64,000 nucleotides of DNA, taken from assembly GCF_014395425.1 (NCBI RefSeq), contig NZ_CP060711.1, positions 496,001 through 560,000 of the forward strand. The letters are read 5' to 3'. The stretch comes from Thermomonas brevis (GTDB lineage Bacteria; Pseudomonadota; Gammaproteobacteria; Xanthomonadales; Xanthomonadaceae). The position numbers and the translations under genes are program-made. Positions 27,792-35,737 of the stretch are shown piece by piece. The notes beneath the pieces are model-generated. The model searched no databases and was not told where the DNA came from. It worked only from the letters and a program-made list of their open reading frames with translations. Within the stretch, counting starts at the first letter, position 1. Each line of letters opens with the position of its first letter.

Positions 27792-28871
27792 ATGACGCAC
27801 TGGATCGATACCCCCGACGCGCTGCGCGCGCGCCTCGTCAACCCTCCCGCCGCCATCGGCCTGGACACCGAATTCATCCGTGAGCGCACCTACTGGCCGC
27901 AGCTGGCGCTGGTGCAGATCGCCCTGGGCGAAACCGACGATGACATCCTGCTGGTCGACCCGCTGAAGCCCGGCATGTGCGAGGCGCTGGCCCCGCTGCT
28001 GGCCGACGCCTCCGTGCTCAAGCTGATGCACAGCCCCAGCGAGGACCTGGTGGCTTTCTGGCACGCCTGCAAGACGCTGCCGGCGCCGCTGTTCGACACC
28101 CAGGCTGCCGCCGCGCTGTGCGGACTGGGCGCGGGCCTCGGCTACCAGAAGCTGGTGCAGGCCGTCACCGGCGTCGAACTGGCGAAGGGCGAAACCCGCT
28201 CCGACTGGCTGCGCCGCCCGCTCTCGCCCGCCCAGCTCGACTACGCCGCCGACGACGTGCGCCACCTGCACGCCCTGCACCGCGAACTGCAATCGCGGCT
28301 GGCCGCCGCCGGCCGCGAAGCGTGGCTGGCCGAAGACAGCGCCCGCCAGCTCGCCAACGCCGCCAGCGACGAGGGCGACCGCTGGCCGCACCTGTCGATG
28401 CGCAGCGCCCAGTTCCTCGACGCCGCCGGCCAGCGCCGCCTGCTGCGACTGCTGCGCTGGCGCGAAACGCAGGCGCGCAGCAGCGACCGCCCGCGCAGCT
28501 GGATCCTCGACAACGAACTGGCGGCCACGCTGGCCCGCGCCAACCCCGCCGACCGCACCGCCTTCCAGAGGCTTCTGGACGCCGCCCCGAAAGCCCCGCG
28601 CGGCCTGCGCGACGCGCTCTGGCAGGCGCTGACCACGCCCCTGCCCGACGAAGCCGACGCCCCGCTGGCGCGCGGCGACGACCGCGACAAGAAGCAGCTG
28701 CGCGCCCTGCAGGACGCGGTCGCCGCCGTCGCCGCCGAACAGCAGCTGCCGGAAGGCGTACTGGCCTCGCGCAAGCTGCTGGAAGCCCTGCAGGACGGCG
28801 GCGGCTGGACCGGCCCGCTGGCCGGCTGGCGCCGCACCCTGCTGGAACCGCGCCTGTCGCCGCTGCTTTGA
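27792..28871 (+). CDS. rnd: Ribonuclease D
   Basis: 359 residues. The DEDD exonuclease motifs are visible: GLDTEFIRERTYWP, HSPSEDLVAF and the third motif YAADDVRHL, followed by HRDC domains in the C-terminal half. RNase D trims tRNA 3' ends; fittingly a tRNA gene follows 61 bp downstream. ATG 27792 is used; a GTG six bases upstream is an alternative. Confidence 0.93.
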   Translation: MTHWIDTPDALRARLVNPPAAIGLDTEFIRERTYWPQLALVQIALGETDDDILLVDPLKPGMCEALAPLLADASVLKLMHSPSEDLVAFWHACKTLPAPLFDTQAAAALCGLGAGLGYQKLVQAVTGVELAKGETRSDWLRRPLSPAQLDYAADDVRHLHALHRELQSRLAAAGREAWLAEDSARQLANAASDEGDRWPHLSMRSAQFLDAAGQRRLLRLLRWRETQARSSDRPRSWILDNELAATLARANPADRTAFQRLLDAAPKAPRGLRDALWQALTTPLPDEADAPLARGDDRDKKQLRALQDAVAAVAAEQQLPEGVLASRKLLEALQDGGGWTGPLAGWRRTLLEPRLSPLL

Positions 28872-28889
28872 GCCGATGCAACGGACCAG

Positions 28890-28918
28890 TTGGCAGCGCG
28901 CGGAGGCATCCGTATAAT
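28890..28918 (+). promoter_or_regulatory. Sigma-70 promoter of tRNA-Ala
   Basis: TTGGCA at 28890-28895 and a perfect TATAAT at 28913-28918 are separated by 17 bp. Transcription should start around 28925, a few bases before the tRNA. Confidence 0.8.
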
Positions 28919-28932
28919 CGCGCTTCCCTCTT

Positions 28933-29008
<76 letters not shown>

Positions 29009-29016
29009 AGATCCAG

Positions 29017-29045
29017 AAAAAAGCCGGCCAAAAGCCGGCTTTTTT
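29017..29045 (+). terminator. Terminator after tRNA-Ala
   Basis: Perfect 12-bp stem AAAAAAGCCGGC/GCCGGCTTTTTT with a CAAAA loop. It ends the tRNA transcript and lies inside the left edge of the integrated element. Confidence 0.92.
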
Positions 29046-29134
29046 CTTGTCTGAAACCTAGTACTAGCGCGGCTTTTCTGGCCTTTCGGCTTCCAAGCGG
29101 TTCCAAGCGGTTCCAGCCAAAGCAAAGCTTCCGT

Positions 29135-29193
29135 GCGGGTAACTTTACGGGTAACTTTGACTTCCAGCGGGCCGACCCGCAGGAGTTACCCGC
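29135..29193. repeat. Left integrase arm-type sites
   Basis: Two adjacent 12-bp repeats (GCGGGTAACTTT at 29135-29146, ACGGGTAACTTT at 29147-29158) and one inverted core AGTTACCCGC (29184-29193) that touches the integrase ATG. The same core recurs as a tandem pair at the right end of the element. The copy next to the start codon may let the integrase repress its own gene. Confidence 0.65.
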
Positions 29194-30402
29194 ATGGCGC
29201 TCACGGACACCACCATCCGCAAGGCCAAACCCGGCGCCAAGCCGGTCAAGCTGGTGGACGGAAACGGCCTATTTCTGCTGTTGCAGCCGGCGGGTGGGCG
29301 CTGGTGGCGGTTCCGATACCGCTTCGGCGGCAAGGAGAAGATGCTCAGCCTGGGCACCTACCCCGCCGTCGGCCTACAGGACGCAAGAGACCGACGAGAT
29401 GAGGCCCGCCGGTTGGTGGCCTCCGGGACGGACCCCAGCGCCAAACGCCAGACAGACAAGGATGCAAGCCACAAGGCCGCGGCCAACACCTTCGAGGCCG
29501 TCTCCCGCGAGTGGTACGCCAAGCAGAAGAAAAGCTGGACGGACAGCTACAGCTCCAAGGTCATCCGCCGGCTGGAGGCCGACATCTTCCCGTGGTTGGG
29601 CGCCCGTCCAATTGGCGGGATTACCGCCGCCGACCTGCTGAAGCACCTGGAACGCATCGAGGAACGCGGCGCCATCGAAACCGCGCACCGGGCGCTGCAG
29701 ACATGCGGCGCGGTATTCCGCTACGCCATCCGCACCGGCCGCGCAGAAAACGATCCTTCCGGCGCGCTGAAGGGCGCGCTGACCCCATGGCGGCCCATGC
29801 CCTTCGCTGCGGCCACCACGCCGGCCGCCGCTGCCGACCTGTTGCGCAAGATCGACACCAGCACCAGCCGCATCGTGACCCGCAGTGCCCTGCGCTTGGC
29901 GCCGCTGCTATTCGCCCGGCCCGGCGAGATCGTCCGCATGCGCTGGGAGGAACTGGATCTGGACGCCGGCCAGTGGCGCTATTTCGTCACCAAGACGCAG
30001 CGCACGCACATCGCCGCGCTGTCCGCGCAGGCGGTCGCCATTCTGCGCGACCTGCAAGCGGTGACCGGGCGCAAGGAGTACGTGTTCCCCGGCGCGCGCG
30101 AACCACGCCACCACATGAGCGGCAACGCCATCCTGGTGGCCGCGCGCCGCGCTGGCGTGGAAAAGGACGAAAGCACCATCCACGGCTTCCGGCACATGGC
30201 CAGCACCCTGCTCAACGAAATGGGGCGCTGGAACCCCGACGCAATCGAGGCCGCGCTCACGCACAAGATGCCGGGCGTGCGCGGGATCTACAATCAAGCG
30301 CAGTACCTGGACGAGCGCAAGCGCATGATGCAGGCGTGGGCCGATTACCTGGACGTGCTGCGCGCAGGCGCCAACGTGGTGCCAATCAAGCGCAGCGCCT
30401 GA
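29194..30402 (+). CDS. Tyrosine recombinase (P4-type integrase)
   Basis: 402 residues. The N-terminus MALTDTTIRKAKPGAKPVKL is the DUF4102 arm-binding domain of P4-type integrases, followed by a SAM-like core-binding domain (about 100-185). Catalytic residues are Arg242 in LLFARPGEIVRMRW, His330 and Arg333 in IHGFRHMAS, and the nucleophile Tyr366 in GIYNQAQYLDER. It should insert and excise the element at the tRNA-Ala 3' end, 186 bp upstream, a typical distance. The ribosome site AGGAG overlaps an inverted arm-type repeat. Confidence 0.95.
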   Translation: MALTDTTIRKAKPGAKPVKLVDGNGLFLLLQPAGGRWWRFRYRFGGKEKMLSLGTYPAVGLQDARDRRDEARRLVASGTDPSAKRQTDKDASHKAAANTFEAVSREWYAKQKKSWTDSYSSKVIRRLEADIFPWLGARPIGGITAADLLKHLERIEERGAIETAHRALQTCGAVFRYAIRTGRAENDPSGALKGALTPWRPMPFAAATTPAAAADLLRKIDTSTSRIVTRSALRLAPLLFARPGEIVRMRWEELDLDAGQWRYFVTKTQRTHIAALSAQAVAILRDLQAVTGRKEYVFPGAREPRHHMSGNAILVAARRAGVEKDESTIHGFRHMASTLLNEMGRWNPDAIEAALTHKMPGVRGIYNQAQYLDERKRMMQAWADYLDVLRAGANVVPIKRSA

Positions 30403-30494
30403 CCCAACACGCCGCGGCTAGGCCGGCCAGCCGAACACGGGGCACCTTCCCCCGCCGCCGCGGCGCTCTTTTGAAGGGCGCGGAGGTGCGCGCG

Positions 30495-30989
30495 GTGGCA
30501 ACCGATCCGAATACTGGAATTGACCTCGACGCGGAATTCGAGCGCTTCCGGATCTGCTTTGAGCAAGGCGACAAGAGCTGTGCGCTACACGCGCTCGCGT
30601 TCGCGTGCTACTTCGATAGCAGGCCGCCAAGGTGGGCGATTGAGCACGTGATTACAGGCTATCGAAACTGGCATGGCGCGGAGGTCCGCACCTTGGATGA
30701 GGCGCTCGGCATTGAAAGGCCGAAGGGCTGGCGGCTCGGGCCTGCTAGAAATGCCGCGCGCCACGGTGGCGCCATCTTCGTCGAGGTCAATAAGCTGCTG
30801 GAGAAAGTAGATTTCACCGACGATGTTTTCCATACAGTGGGTCAGCGTCGCGGTATCGGAAAGACGGCGACGAGCGAGATCTACTACGGCGAATTGCAAG
30901 CTTTGGAGCGTCGCCAGCCAGGTATTGGCAAAGCCGTGAAAGCAAGCCGGAAAAAATCACGAAATCCGGCAAGACAAGCCAAGCGGTAA
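30495..30989 (+). CDS. Hypothetical protein of the element
   Basis: 164 residues from GTG at 30495, which has GGAGG eight bases upstream. The first part (DAEFERFRICFEQGDKSCALHALAFACYFD) is helical with two Cys, followed by RPPRWAIEHVITGYRNWHGAEVRTLDEALG; the C-terminus is highly basic (KASRKKSRNPARQAKR). That tail suggests nucleic acid binding. GC content is lower than in the flanking chromosome. I recognise no family. Confidence 0.7.
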   Translation: MATDPNTGIDLDAEFERFRICFEQGDKSCALHALAFACYFDSRPPRWAIEHVITGYRNWHGAEVRTLDEALGIERPKGWRLGPARNAARHGGAIFVEVNKLLEKVDFTDDVFHTVGQRRGIGKTATSEIYYGELQALERRQPGIGKAVKASRKKSRNPARQAKR

Positions 30990-31039
30990 CGACAAAGCTG
31001 CACCCGACGCAACAAGCAACTAGCTCGGAGTGCACGCAA

Positions 31040-31267
31040 ATGGAATCCACCTCCCCGCCCCTGCTGATGCCGGGCGATCGATTGCTGGGCCTGCCCGAAC
31101 TCAAGCGCCTCTATCCCAAGAGCACGAGCGGCATCTATGCCGAGATCCGCGCTGGCAAATTCGTCGCGCCGGTACGCATCGGCCGCAACCGTGTCGCTTG
31201 GATCGAAAGCCAAGTCCTGGAGCACCTCAACCGACTGATTACATCTGCCGGCGAAGCGGCAGCGTGA
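31040..31267 (+). CDS. AlpA family excisionase/regulator
   Basis: 75 residues. The fold is a MerR-like winged helix: LLGLPELKRLYPKSTSGIYAEIRAGKFVAPVRIGRNRVAWIESQV is the AlpA/phage regulatory protein pattern, with the helix-turn-helix followed by the wing around IGRNRVAW. In P4-like elements AlpA/Vis proteins act as excisionase and transcription regulator. The gene lies just before the antisense RNA control region, as in P4 relatives. Confidence 0.88.
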   Translation: MESTSPPLLMPGDRLLGLPELKRLYPKSTSGIYAEIRAGKFVAPVRIGRNRVAWIESQVLEHLNRLITSAGEAAA

Positions 31268-31281
31268 CCATGGGCGCAGTG

Positions 31282-31310
31282 TTGACACAGCCTGCATGCG
31301 GGCGTACAAA
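31282..31310 (+). promoter_or_regulatory. Sigma-70 promoter of the antisense RNA
   Basis: A consensus TTGACA (31282-31287), a 17-bp spacer and TACAAA (31305-31310). The start point would be near 31317. It is the best promoter in the element and has no coding start shortly downstream. Confidence 0.75.
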
Positions 31311-31316
31311 TCGCCG

Positions 31317-31395
31317 TGCTGCCTACATGCAGCCGGGTTTGGCGACCCGAGTACTCAGGCGCGCAAGCGCCCATCCACGATGCTGGCGCTTTTTT
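31317..31395 (+). ncRNA. C4-like antisense RNA
   Basis: About 79 nt between a strong promoter and a terminator hairpin (AGCGCC at 31366-31371 pairing with GGCGCT at 31385-31390, followed by six Ts). It contains small hairpins including GGGT-ttggcg-ACCC. Two segments are complementary to the leader 120-140 nt downstream: ACTCAGG (31353-31359) to CCTGAGT (31476-31482), and CGGGTTTGGCGACCCG (31334-31349) to CGGTTCGCCAACCCCG (31484-31499; 14 of 16 pair). This is the layout of phage P1/P7 C4 RNA and P4 CI RNA, which set immunity by blocking the downstream transcript. Confidence 0.72.
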
Positions 31396-31441
31396 CATGC
31401 CCGCATTGTCGGGCGCGCACGCACGTTCGCAGTTTTGCGGC

Positions 31442-31507
31442 GGGCGGCGCGGGGAGGCCGCAAGGCCTGCCGGTCCCTGAGTCCGGTTCGCCAACCCCGT
31501 GTCGCCC
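31442..31507 (+). promoter_or_regulatory. Structured leader, target of the antisense RNA
   Basis: A 13-bp outer stem (31442-31454 with 31495-31507, two G-U pairs) encloses a small hairpin AGGCC-GCAA-GGCCT and a CCGG...CCGG stem. The loop and one side contain the sequences complementary to the upstream small RNA. It ends about 55 nt before the first gene of the downstream operon (31563). Pairing with the antisense RNA would compete with this fold and could cause termination or block translation. Confidence 0.65.
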
Positions 31508-31562
31508 GCCACCCTTTGCGCAATGCAGGGGCGGCGGTCATCCAACACACGGAGACCGCACC

Positions 31563-31814
31563 ATGAACGCGAAAGAAGAATCCGCACTCATCCTGGCCAA
31601 TGGCCATGCCGATGACGTCAAGACCGTACTGCTGGAAAACGCACGCTGGATCATCGCCCTGTTCAAGGCAATCGAACGCTGCGACGACGATGCCGACCGG
31701 TACGCCTTGGCCGGCATCGGCCAGTACGTTGCCGATCACGGCTGGGCAAACATCGATGCTGACCTGGACCAGCTGAAAGCTGAGCTAACCAAGCTGCGCG
31801 AGGTGGCCGCATGA
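31563..31814 (+). CDS. Small hypothetical protein of the element
   Basis: 83 residues, acidic and helical (MNAKEESALILANGHADDVKTVL through LDQLKAELTKLREVAA), with a possible short coiled coil at the C-terminus. First gene after the antisense-controlled leader, with CGGAGA upstream of the start. It overlaps the next gene by four bases. No family recognised. Confidence 0.7.
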   Translation: MNAKEESALILANGHADDVKTVLLENARWIIALFKAIERCDDDADRYALAGIGQYVADHGWANIDADLDQLKAELTKLREVAA

Positions 31815-32065
31815 AGCGCCTGACCCACTACATCGGTATCGGCCGCGCCGGGATGATCGTGCAGTTCCCGGACTCCGAAATGGAGCCGTGCAAGGACTTG
31901 GCCTTGGAGCTATGCAGAGCGGCCAACGCGGTGGCACGCAACGCCGTCATCGAGCATGAGCGCGCCGACACGGCCCCCGCGCAGACCGCCGCGACGCTGG
32001 TAGCACTGGAAGTCCTGACCGGCTTCGCCACTGCCTTGACGCAGGAGGCGCAGACTCATGGATGA
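31811..32065 (+). CDS. Small hypothetical protein of the element
   Basis: 84 residues. A beta-rich start (LTHYIGIGRAGMIVQFPDSEMEP) is followed by two helices (LALELCRAANAVARNAVIEHE and ATLVALEVLTGFATALTQEA). It overlaps its upstream neighbour by ATGA and its downstream neighbour by eight bases, so it is translated as part of a chain. Function unknown. Confidence 0.65.
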   Translation: MKRLTHYIGIGRAGMIVQFPDSEMEPCKDLALELCRAANAVARNAVIEHERADTAPAQTAATLVALEVLTGFATALTQEAQTHG

Positions 32066-32372
32066 GCTCGACTTCAGCACATCGCTGACCCATGTTGACT
32101 GGGAAAAGCTGGGCACGCGTGGGCATGAAATCCGTATCGGCGACGCAACTTGCTTGGAGCGGCTGGCCCAAGGCGCTTATGCGTGCGATGCGATTTCCCG
32201 GCTGCTGCTCATGTCGGACAACGAGGCCGGCTGCCAAGGCACGCATCCGATCAATGGCAACATCGTGGGTGGACTGCATCACGCGCTGAATGTGATTGCA
32301 GGATCGATGCAGGACGACATATTCGCCTTGGCAAATCGTCTGCGCGACAAGCCGGAAGGCGCCGCACAATGA
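32058..32372 (+). CDS. Small hypothetical protein of the element
   Basis: 104 residues, mostly helical and acidic. It contains LERLAQGAYACDAISRLLL and a Gly-rich GTHPINGNIVGGLHHALNVIAG that might be a helical hairpin, ending in DIFALANRLRDKPEG. No recognised domain. The stop overlaps the next start as ATGA. Confidence 0.65.
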   Translation: MDELDFSTSLTHVDWEKLGTRGHEIRIGDATCLERLAQGAYACDAISRLLLMSDNEAGCQGTHPINGNIVGGLHHALNVIAGSMQDDIFALANRLRDKPEGAAQ

Positions 32373-32767
32373 TCCGGCACCGCGCCAGGCGCCCGCATTA
32401 CTTGCGCGTGCTGCTGGACGCGCAGCCGCGTTCCGTGCAAGCGCGCGGGCCTGCGCCCATGCCGCCCGACCCGCCGGAAGGGCCGGATGTGGCGCTGGAA
32501 CGCCTGTGGCTGCCTCCCCGCAAACCCGTGCGGCCCGCCGCCGCCGTACGCAAATCCCTGCGCTCGGCGTTGGCCGGCGCGGCGGTCATGCTGGAACACG
32601 TGGATGCCGCGGGTTCGCGATTTCCGCAGCGTGCGGACAAGGCGGCCAACGCGCTTGCCGTCTACGCCGGCAAGTTGACCGCGCTGACCGACGAACTGAA
32701 GCGGGCCGTGTACTGCGAACGTCAGCGCGATCTCTGGCGCAAGGGAAAGCCCTATGACGCCCGCTGA
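32369..32767 (+). CDS. Small basic hypothetical protein of the element
   Basis: 132 residues, Arg/Pro-rich at the N-terminus (MIRHRARRPHYLRVLLDAQ) with PPDPPEGPD in the middle, then helices (VRKSLRSALAGAAVMLEHVD; ALTDELKRAVYCERQRDLW). The charge suggests nucleic acid binding. It overlaps the ATPase gene by 14 bases. Function unknown. Confidence 0.65.
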   Translation: MIRHRARRPHYLRVLLDAQPRSVQARGPAPMPPDPPEGPDVALERLWLPPRKPVRPAAAVRKSLRSALAGAAVMLEHVDAAGSRFPQRADKAANALAVYAGKLTALTDELKRAVYCERQRDLWRKGKPYDAR

Positions 32768-34310
32768 CACGCCCGGCAAGGAAAGCGCCCGCAAGCGCGC
32801 CGCCAAACGCAGCATCACGGTCATCCATGGATCGCCGCGGGCTTCGGGCCGCGGCGAGGACCGCGCGCCCGGCAGCGTGAGCCTGTACGACGCCGACGGC
32901 CGCAAGCGCCCGCAGGCGGATGTGCTGCTGGAGATCGGGCGCCGACATCGCCTGTTCCGGGACCCGGGCGGCGATGCCTATGCGCAAGTGTTGCGCGACG
33001 GCCATCTGGAAGTGCACGCGGTGGAGTCCAAGGGCTATCGCGAACACCTGGCTGCGGAGTACTACGCCGCGGCGAACAAGGGCTGCAGTCGCAGCGCCAT
33101 GACGGACGCCATCGATACGCTGGCCGCGCAAGCGCGGTTTGCGGGCGATGCACGCACCGTATGGCTGCGCACGGCGCGCGAGGATGGTGCGTTGGTCATC
33201 GATCGCGGCGACCCGGGTTGGTCCGAGATCCATCTAGATTTTGCGGGGTGGGAAGTCACCACAGGCGGTGGCGTCATGTTCCGTCGGGCGCATCGCATGC
33301 TGCCATTGCCATTGCCGGATGAAGCCGAACATTCGGCCACCGCGTTTGCGCGGCTCTGGAAGTACGCCAACGTGGCACCAGCCGACCGCGTGCTGGTGGC
33401 TGCTTTCATTCTGGGCGCCTTCAAGCCGGAGGGGCCGTATCCGCTGCTCATGGTGAGCGGCGAACAAGGCACCGGCAAAAGCACGTTCTCGCGCCTGCTG
33501 AAACGGCTTATCGATCCATCCGCCGCACCACTGCGCCAACCACCGAAGGAACCGCGCGACGTGCTGGTGGCGGCGATCAACACCTGGCTGTTGTGCCTGG
33601 ACAACCTGAGTTGGCTTCCGCCGGAACTCAGCGACACGCTTTGCCGTATTTCCACCGGCGGCGCCATCTCGGAGCGCACGCTGTTCTCCAACCTGGACGA
33701 AACCCTGGTGGAAGTGCAGCGACCCGTCGTCATGAACGGTATCGAAGAATTGGCAACGCGCCCGGACCTTGCCCAGCGCGGCATCCATATCGAACTGGAA
33801 CCGGTCAAGCGCGTCATGCCAGAAGCGCAGCTGTTCCGCGAGTTTGATACCGATGCGCCGGGCATCTTCGGCGCCATCCTCAACGCGCTCGCACTGAGCC
33901 TGAGCACGCACGAACGGGTCGCGCTGGACCCGATGCCGCGTATGGCCGACTTCGCCCGCTGGGCTGCGGCTGGCATGGATGCGCTGGGCTACTCCACCGG
34001 CGAATTCCTGGACGCCTACCAGGCGAACCAGAACGCCGGGCTGCGGCTAGGGCTGGACAGTTCGCCAGTCGGACGGGCGCTGCTGCAGTTCATGCAGGGG
34101 CGCAACGAATGGCGCGGCACGGCCACTGACCTGCTGCATGAGATCGGTGCGCTGCCCGGTGTCGACCAACGATCCAAGCAGTGGCCACGTACAGCACGGG
34201 CACTGTCCGCCGCGCTCACTCGGCTTGGGCCAGCGATGCGAACGGCGGGCATTGAACGCGAACACGAACGGTCATCGGCGGAAAGAACAATCCATCTTTT
34301 CCATTTGTAG
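32754..34310 (+). CDS. SF3-like helicase/ATPase of the element
   Basis: 518 residues. The P-loop GEQGTGKST is at 236-244 and the Walker B-like LLCLDN has Asp283. It is followed by an Arg-rich segment with RISTGGAISERTLFSN and VQRPVVMNGIEELATRPDLAQR, which resembles the sensor and arginine-finger region of virus-type D5/SF3 helicases. There is no recognisable primase domain in the first 200 residues, although they may bind DNA. In P4 the alpha protein has the same genetic position and starts replication at nearby iterons; iteron-like repeats begin at this gene's stop codon. A replication initiator helicase is the best reading. Confidence 0.78.
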   Translation: MTPADTPGKESARKRAAKRSITVIHGSPRASGRGEDRAPGSVSLYDADGRKRPQADVLLEIGRRHRLFRDPGGDAYAQVLRDGHLEVHAVESKGYREHLAAEYYAAANKGCSRSAMTDAIDTLAAQARFAGDARTVWLRTAREDGALVIDRGDPGWSEIHLDFAGWEVTTGGGVMFRRAHRMLPLPLPDEAEHSATAFARLWKYANVAPADRVLVAAFILGAFKPEGPYPLLMVSGEQGTGKSTFSRLLKRLIDPSAAPLRQPPKEPRDVLVAAINTWLLCLDNLSWLPPELSDTLCRISTGGAISERTLFSNLDETLVEVQRPVVMNGIEELATRPDLAQRGIHIELEPVKRVMPEAQLFREFDTDAPGIFGAILNALALSLSTHERVALDPMPRMADFARWAAAGMDALGYSTGEFLDAYQANQNAGLRLGLDSSPVGRALLQFMQGRNEWRGTATDLLHEIGALPGVDQRSKQWPRTARALSAALTRLGPAMRTAGIEREHERSSAERTIHLFHL

Positions 34311-34427
34311 CGTCATTGCGTCATTGCGTCATTTCAGCAAGAAAAGCCCTTGATTCATGCGGTTTGTGCGAATGACACAAAGTGACGAAATGACGAAAGC
34401 GCATGTTGGTGACAAAGCGAATGACGG
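34310..34427. repeat. Iteron-like repeats, possible replication origin
   Basis: Three perfect tandem copies of GCGTCATT (34310-34333) start on the last base of the ATPase gene. Inverted copies of the core follow at 34371-34378 (AATGACAC), 34389-34396 (AATGACGA) and 34420-34427 (AATGACGG), with GTGACG/GTGACA variants between. An AT-rich stretch follows at 34438-34470. Direct repeats plus AT-rich DNA beside a helicase gene are typical of an iteron origin. Confidence 0.6.
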
Positions 34428-34469
34428 GCCGTAACGCTACTGGATTCCTTATTTTTCCTTTCAGTTTCA

Positions 34470-34733
34470 ATGGGTAACACGCAAATGACGAACGCGACGC
34501 AAATTCCGGCCAATGCCCAAGCGCTGCCGGACTACGTGGCCCGGCTCCTGGGCTTGCCCCGCATCTCGCCCGGCAGCGTCGCGCGCATGATCATGGTCCA
34601 CGCCGACCACTGCAGACGAACCCAAGGCGAGGCGTGCACCTGCATTCCCGACATGACCCTGCAGCTTGAAGACGGCCACCAGTTGGACGTGGACGCAACC
34701 GGCCATGCCGGCGAGGCGGTCAAGGCATCGTGA
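34470..34733 (+). CDS. Small hypothetical protein of the element
   Basis: 87 residues. QALPDYVARLLGLPRISPGSVARMIMVHADHC is a helical start, followed by a Cys-containing centre (CRRTQGEACTCIPDMTLQLED) with three Cys and a His that could bind a metal. It lies between the repeats and the packaging genes. No family recognised. Confidence 0.6.
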   Translation: MGNTQMTNATQIPANAQALPDYVARLLGLPRISPGSVARMIMVHADHCRRTQGEACTCIPDMTLQLEDGHQLDVDATGHAGEAVKAS

Positions 34734-34866
34734 TGTTTCACGGGAATCAAATGCACGCGGCCATCGGCCCGATTGGCTTTGCAGGTTCTCCCGAAAGAGA
34801 GCCTGTTGCGGGTAATTCTGGCCGCGATTGCGGGCTGTTCAGCGACTTTCCTAAAGGGGGTATTCC

Positions 34867-35424
34867 ATGCTTGACCTTGCATCCACTGTGACTCAGACCC
34901 GCTTCGGTGAGCTTGTAGGCGTGACCCAGCCCACGGTGTCGGATCTCTGCACGCGCGGCATCCTGCGCGAAGGCGCATCTGTCGCCGAATGGCTGCGCGC
35001 CTATTGCGACCGCCTGCGCGAGGTGGCCGCCGGGCGGCTTGGCCGCGAGTCCGGCCTCGACCTGGTGCAGGAGCGCGCCGCACTGGCACGGGAGCAACGC
35101 GAGGGGCAGGCAATCAAGAACGCCGTGGCGCGCAAGGAATACGCGCCCATCGGCCTGCTGGCCGACGTGCTGGGCATGGCCTCCAGTGCCGTCGTGGATC
35201 GCTTCGACCAGTTGGAGGGTGCGTTGCGCAAGGTCGCACCGGACCTGCCGGACGCAGCGAAAACCACTGTGCTGCAAGTCATCGCCGACGCGCGCAACGC
35301 ATGGATTAGCGAAACCGCTGCCATCGTGTCCGATGCCGTCGACGCGATGGGGAATGCCGATACCGATGAAACCGACGACGACGCCAACCCCGCGCCATCC
35401 CCAGCCCCGCAACCCACCACCTGA
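34867..35424 (+). CDS. Terminase small subunit, Nu1-like
   Basis: 185 residues. The N-terminal winged helix (TQTRFGELVGVTQPTVSDLCTRGILREGASVAEWLRAYCDRLREVAAGR) matches the DNA-binding domain of lambda gpNu1, and the central coiled coil with LVQERAALAREQREGQAIKNAVARKEYAP also fits the family. The C-terminus is acidic and proline-rich. Nu1-type subunits recognise the cos site and recruit the large subunit, which is absent here. The protein may therefore direct a helper phage's terminase to the element's DNA. AAAGGGGG precedes the start. Confidence 0.8.
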   Translation: MLDLASTVTQTRFGELVGVTQPTVSDLCTRGILREGASVAEWLRAYCDRLREVAAGRLGRESGLDLVQERAALAREQREGQAIKNAVARKEYAPIGLLADVLGMASSAVVDRFDQLEGALRKVAPDLPDAAKTTVLQVIADARNAWISETAAIVSDAVDAMGNADTDETDDDANPAPSPAPQPTT

Positions 35425-35434
35425 AGGAAAGCCA

Positions 35435-35734
35435 ATGGACCGCAAGATGTACGTGCCCGAACCGCCCGCATTGAACGCCGCGCGATTGACTGATCCGACC
35501 TACACCATCCGCGGCCTTTCGGAACGTGGCAGCGTGCTGGTGCATTTCGACCCCGCTCGCAATTGCGGCGGCGTCTGCTTTCTGGCTGGCGAAGTATGGG
35601 CCGTGTGGGGGCCCATGACCTTCGGCGAATTCGTATCCTCGCTGGGAAGCCGAGGCATCCGCATTGCGGACTGCGATGACCTGGCGCGCTGGGTGCTGTC
35701 CTGCACCAGCGTGCCCGGAGAGGCGACGCACTGA
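35435..35734 (+). CDS. Small hypothetical protein of the element
   Basis: 99 residues from ATG 35435, preceded by AAGGAAA. It has a compact alpha/beta pattern (TIRGLSERGSVLVHFDPARN, GVCFLAGEVWAVWGPMTFGEF, RIADCDDLARWVLSC) with three Cys. Located between terminase and capsid genes, so a role in packaging or head assembly is possible but unsupported. Confidence 0.65.
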   Translation: MDRKMYVPEPPALNAARLTDPTYTIRGLSERGSVLVHFDPARNCGGVCFLAGEVWAVWGPMTFGEFVSSLGSRGIRIADCDDLARWVLSCTSVPGEATH

Positions 35735-35737
35735 CCG

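Noticed and set aside
27701..27889. N-terminal extension of the FGE-like lipoprotein
   Set aside because: It would overlap the divergent rnd coding region, and the lipoprotein signal peptide begins at the TTG at 27700.
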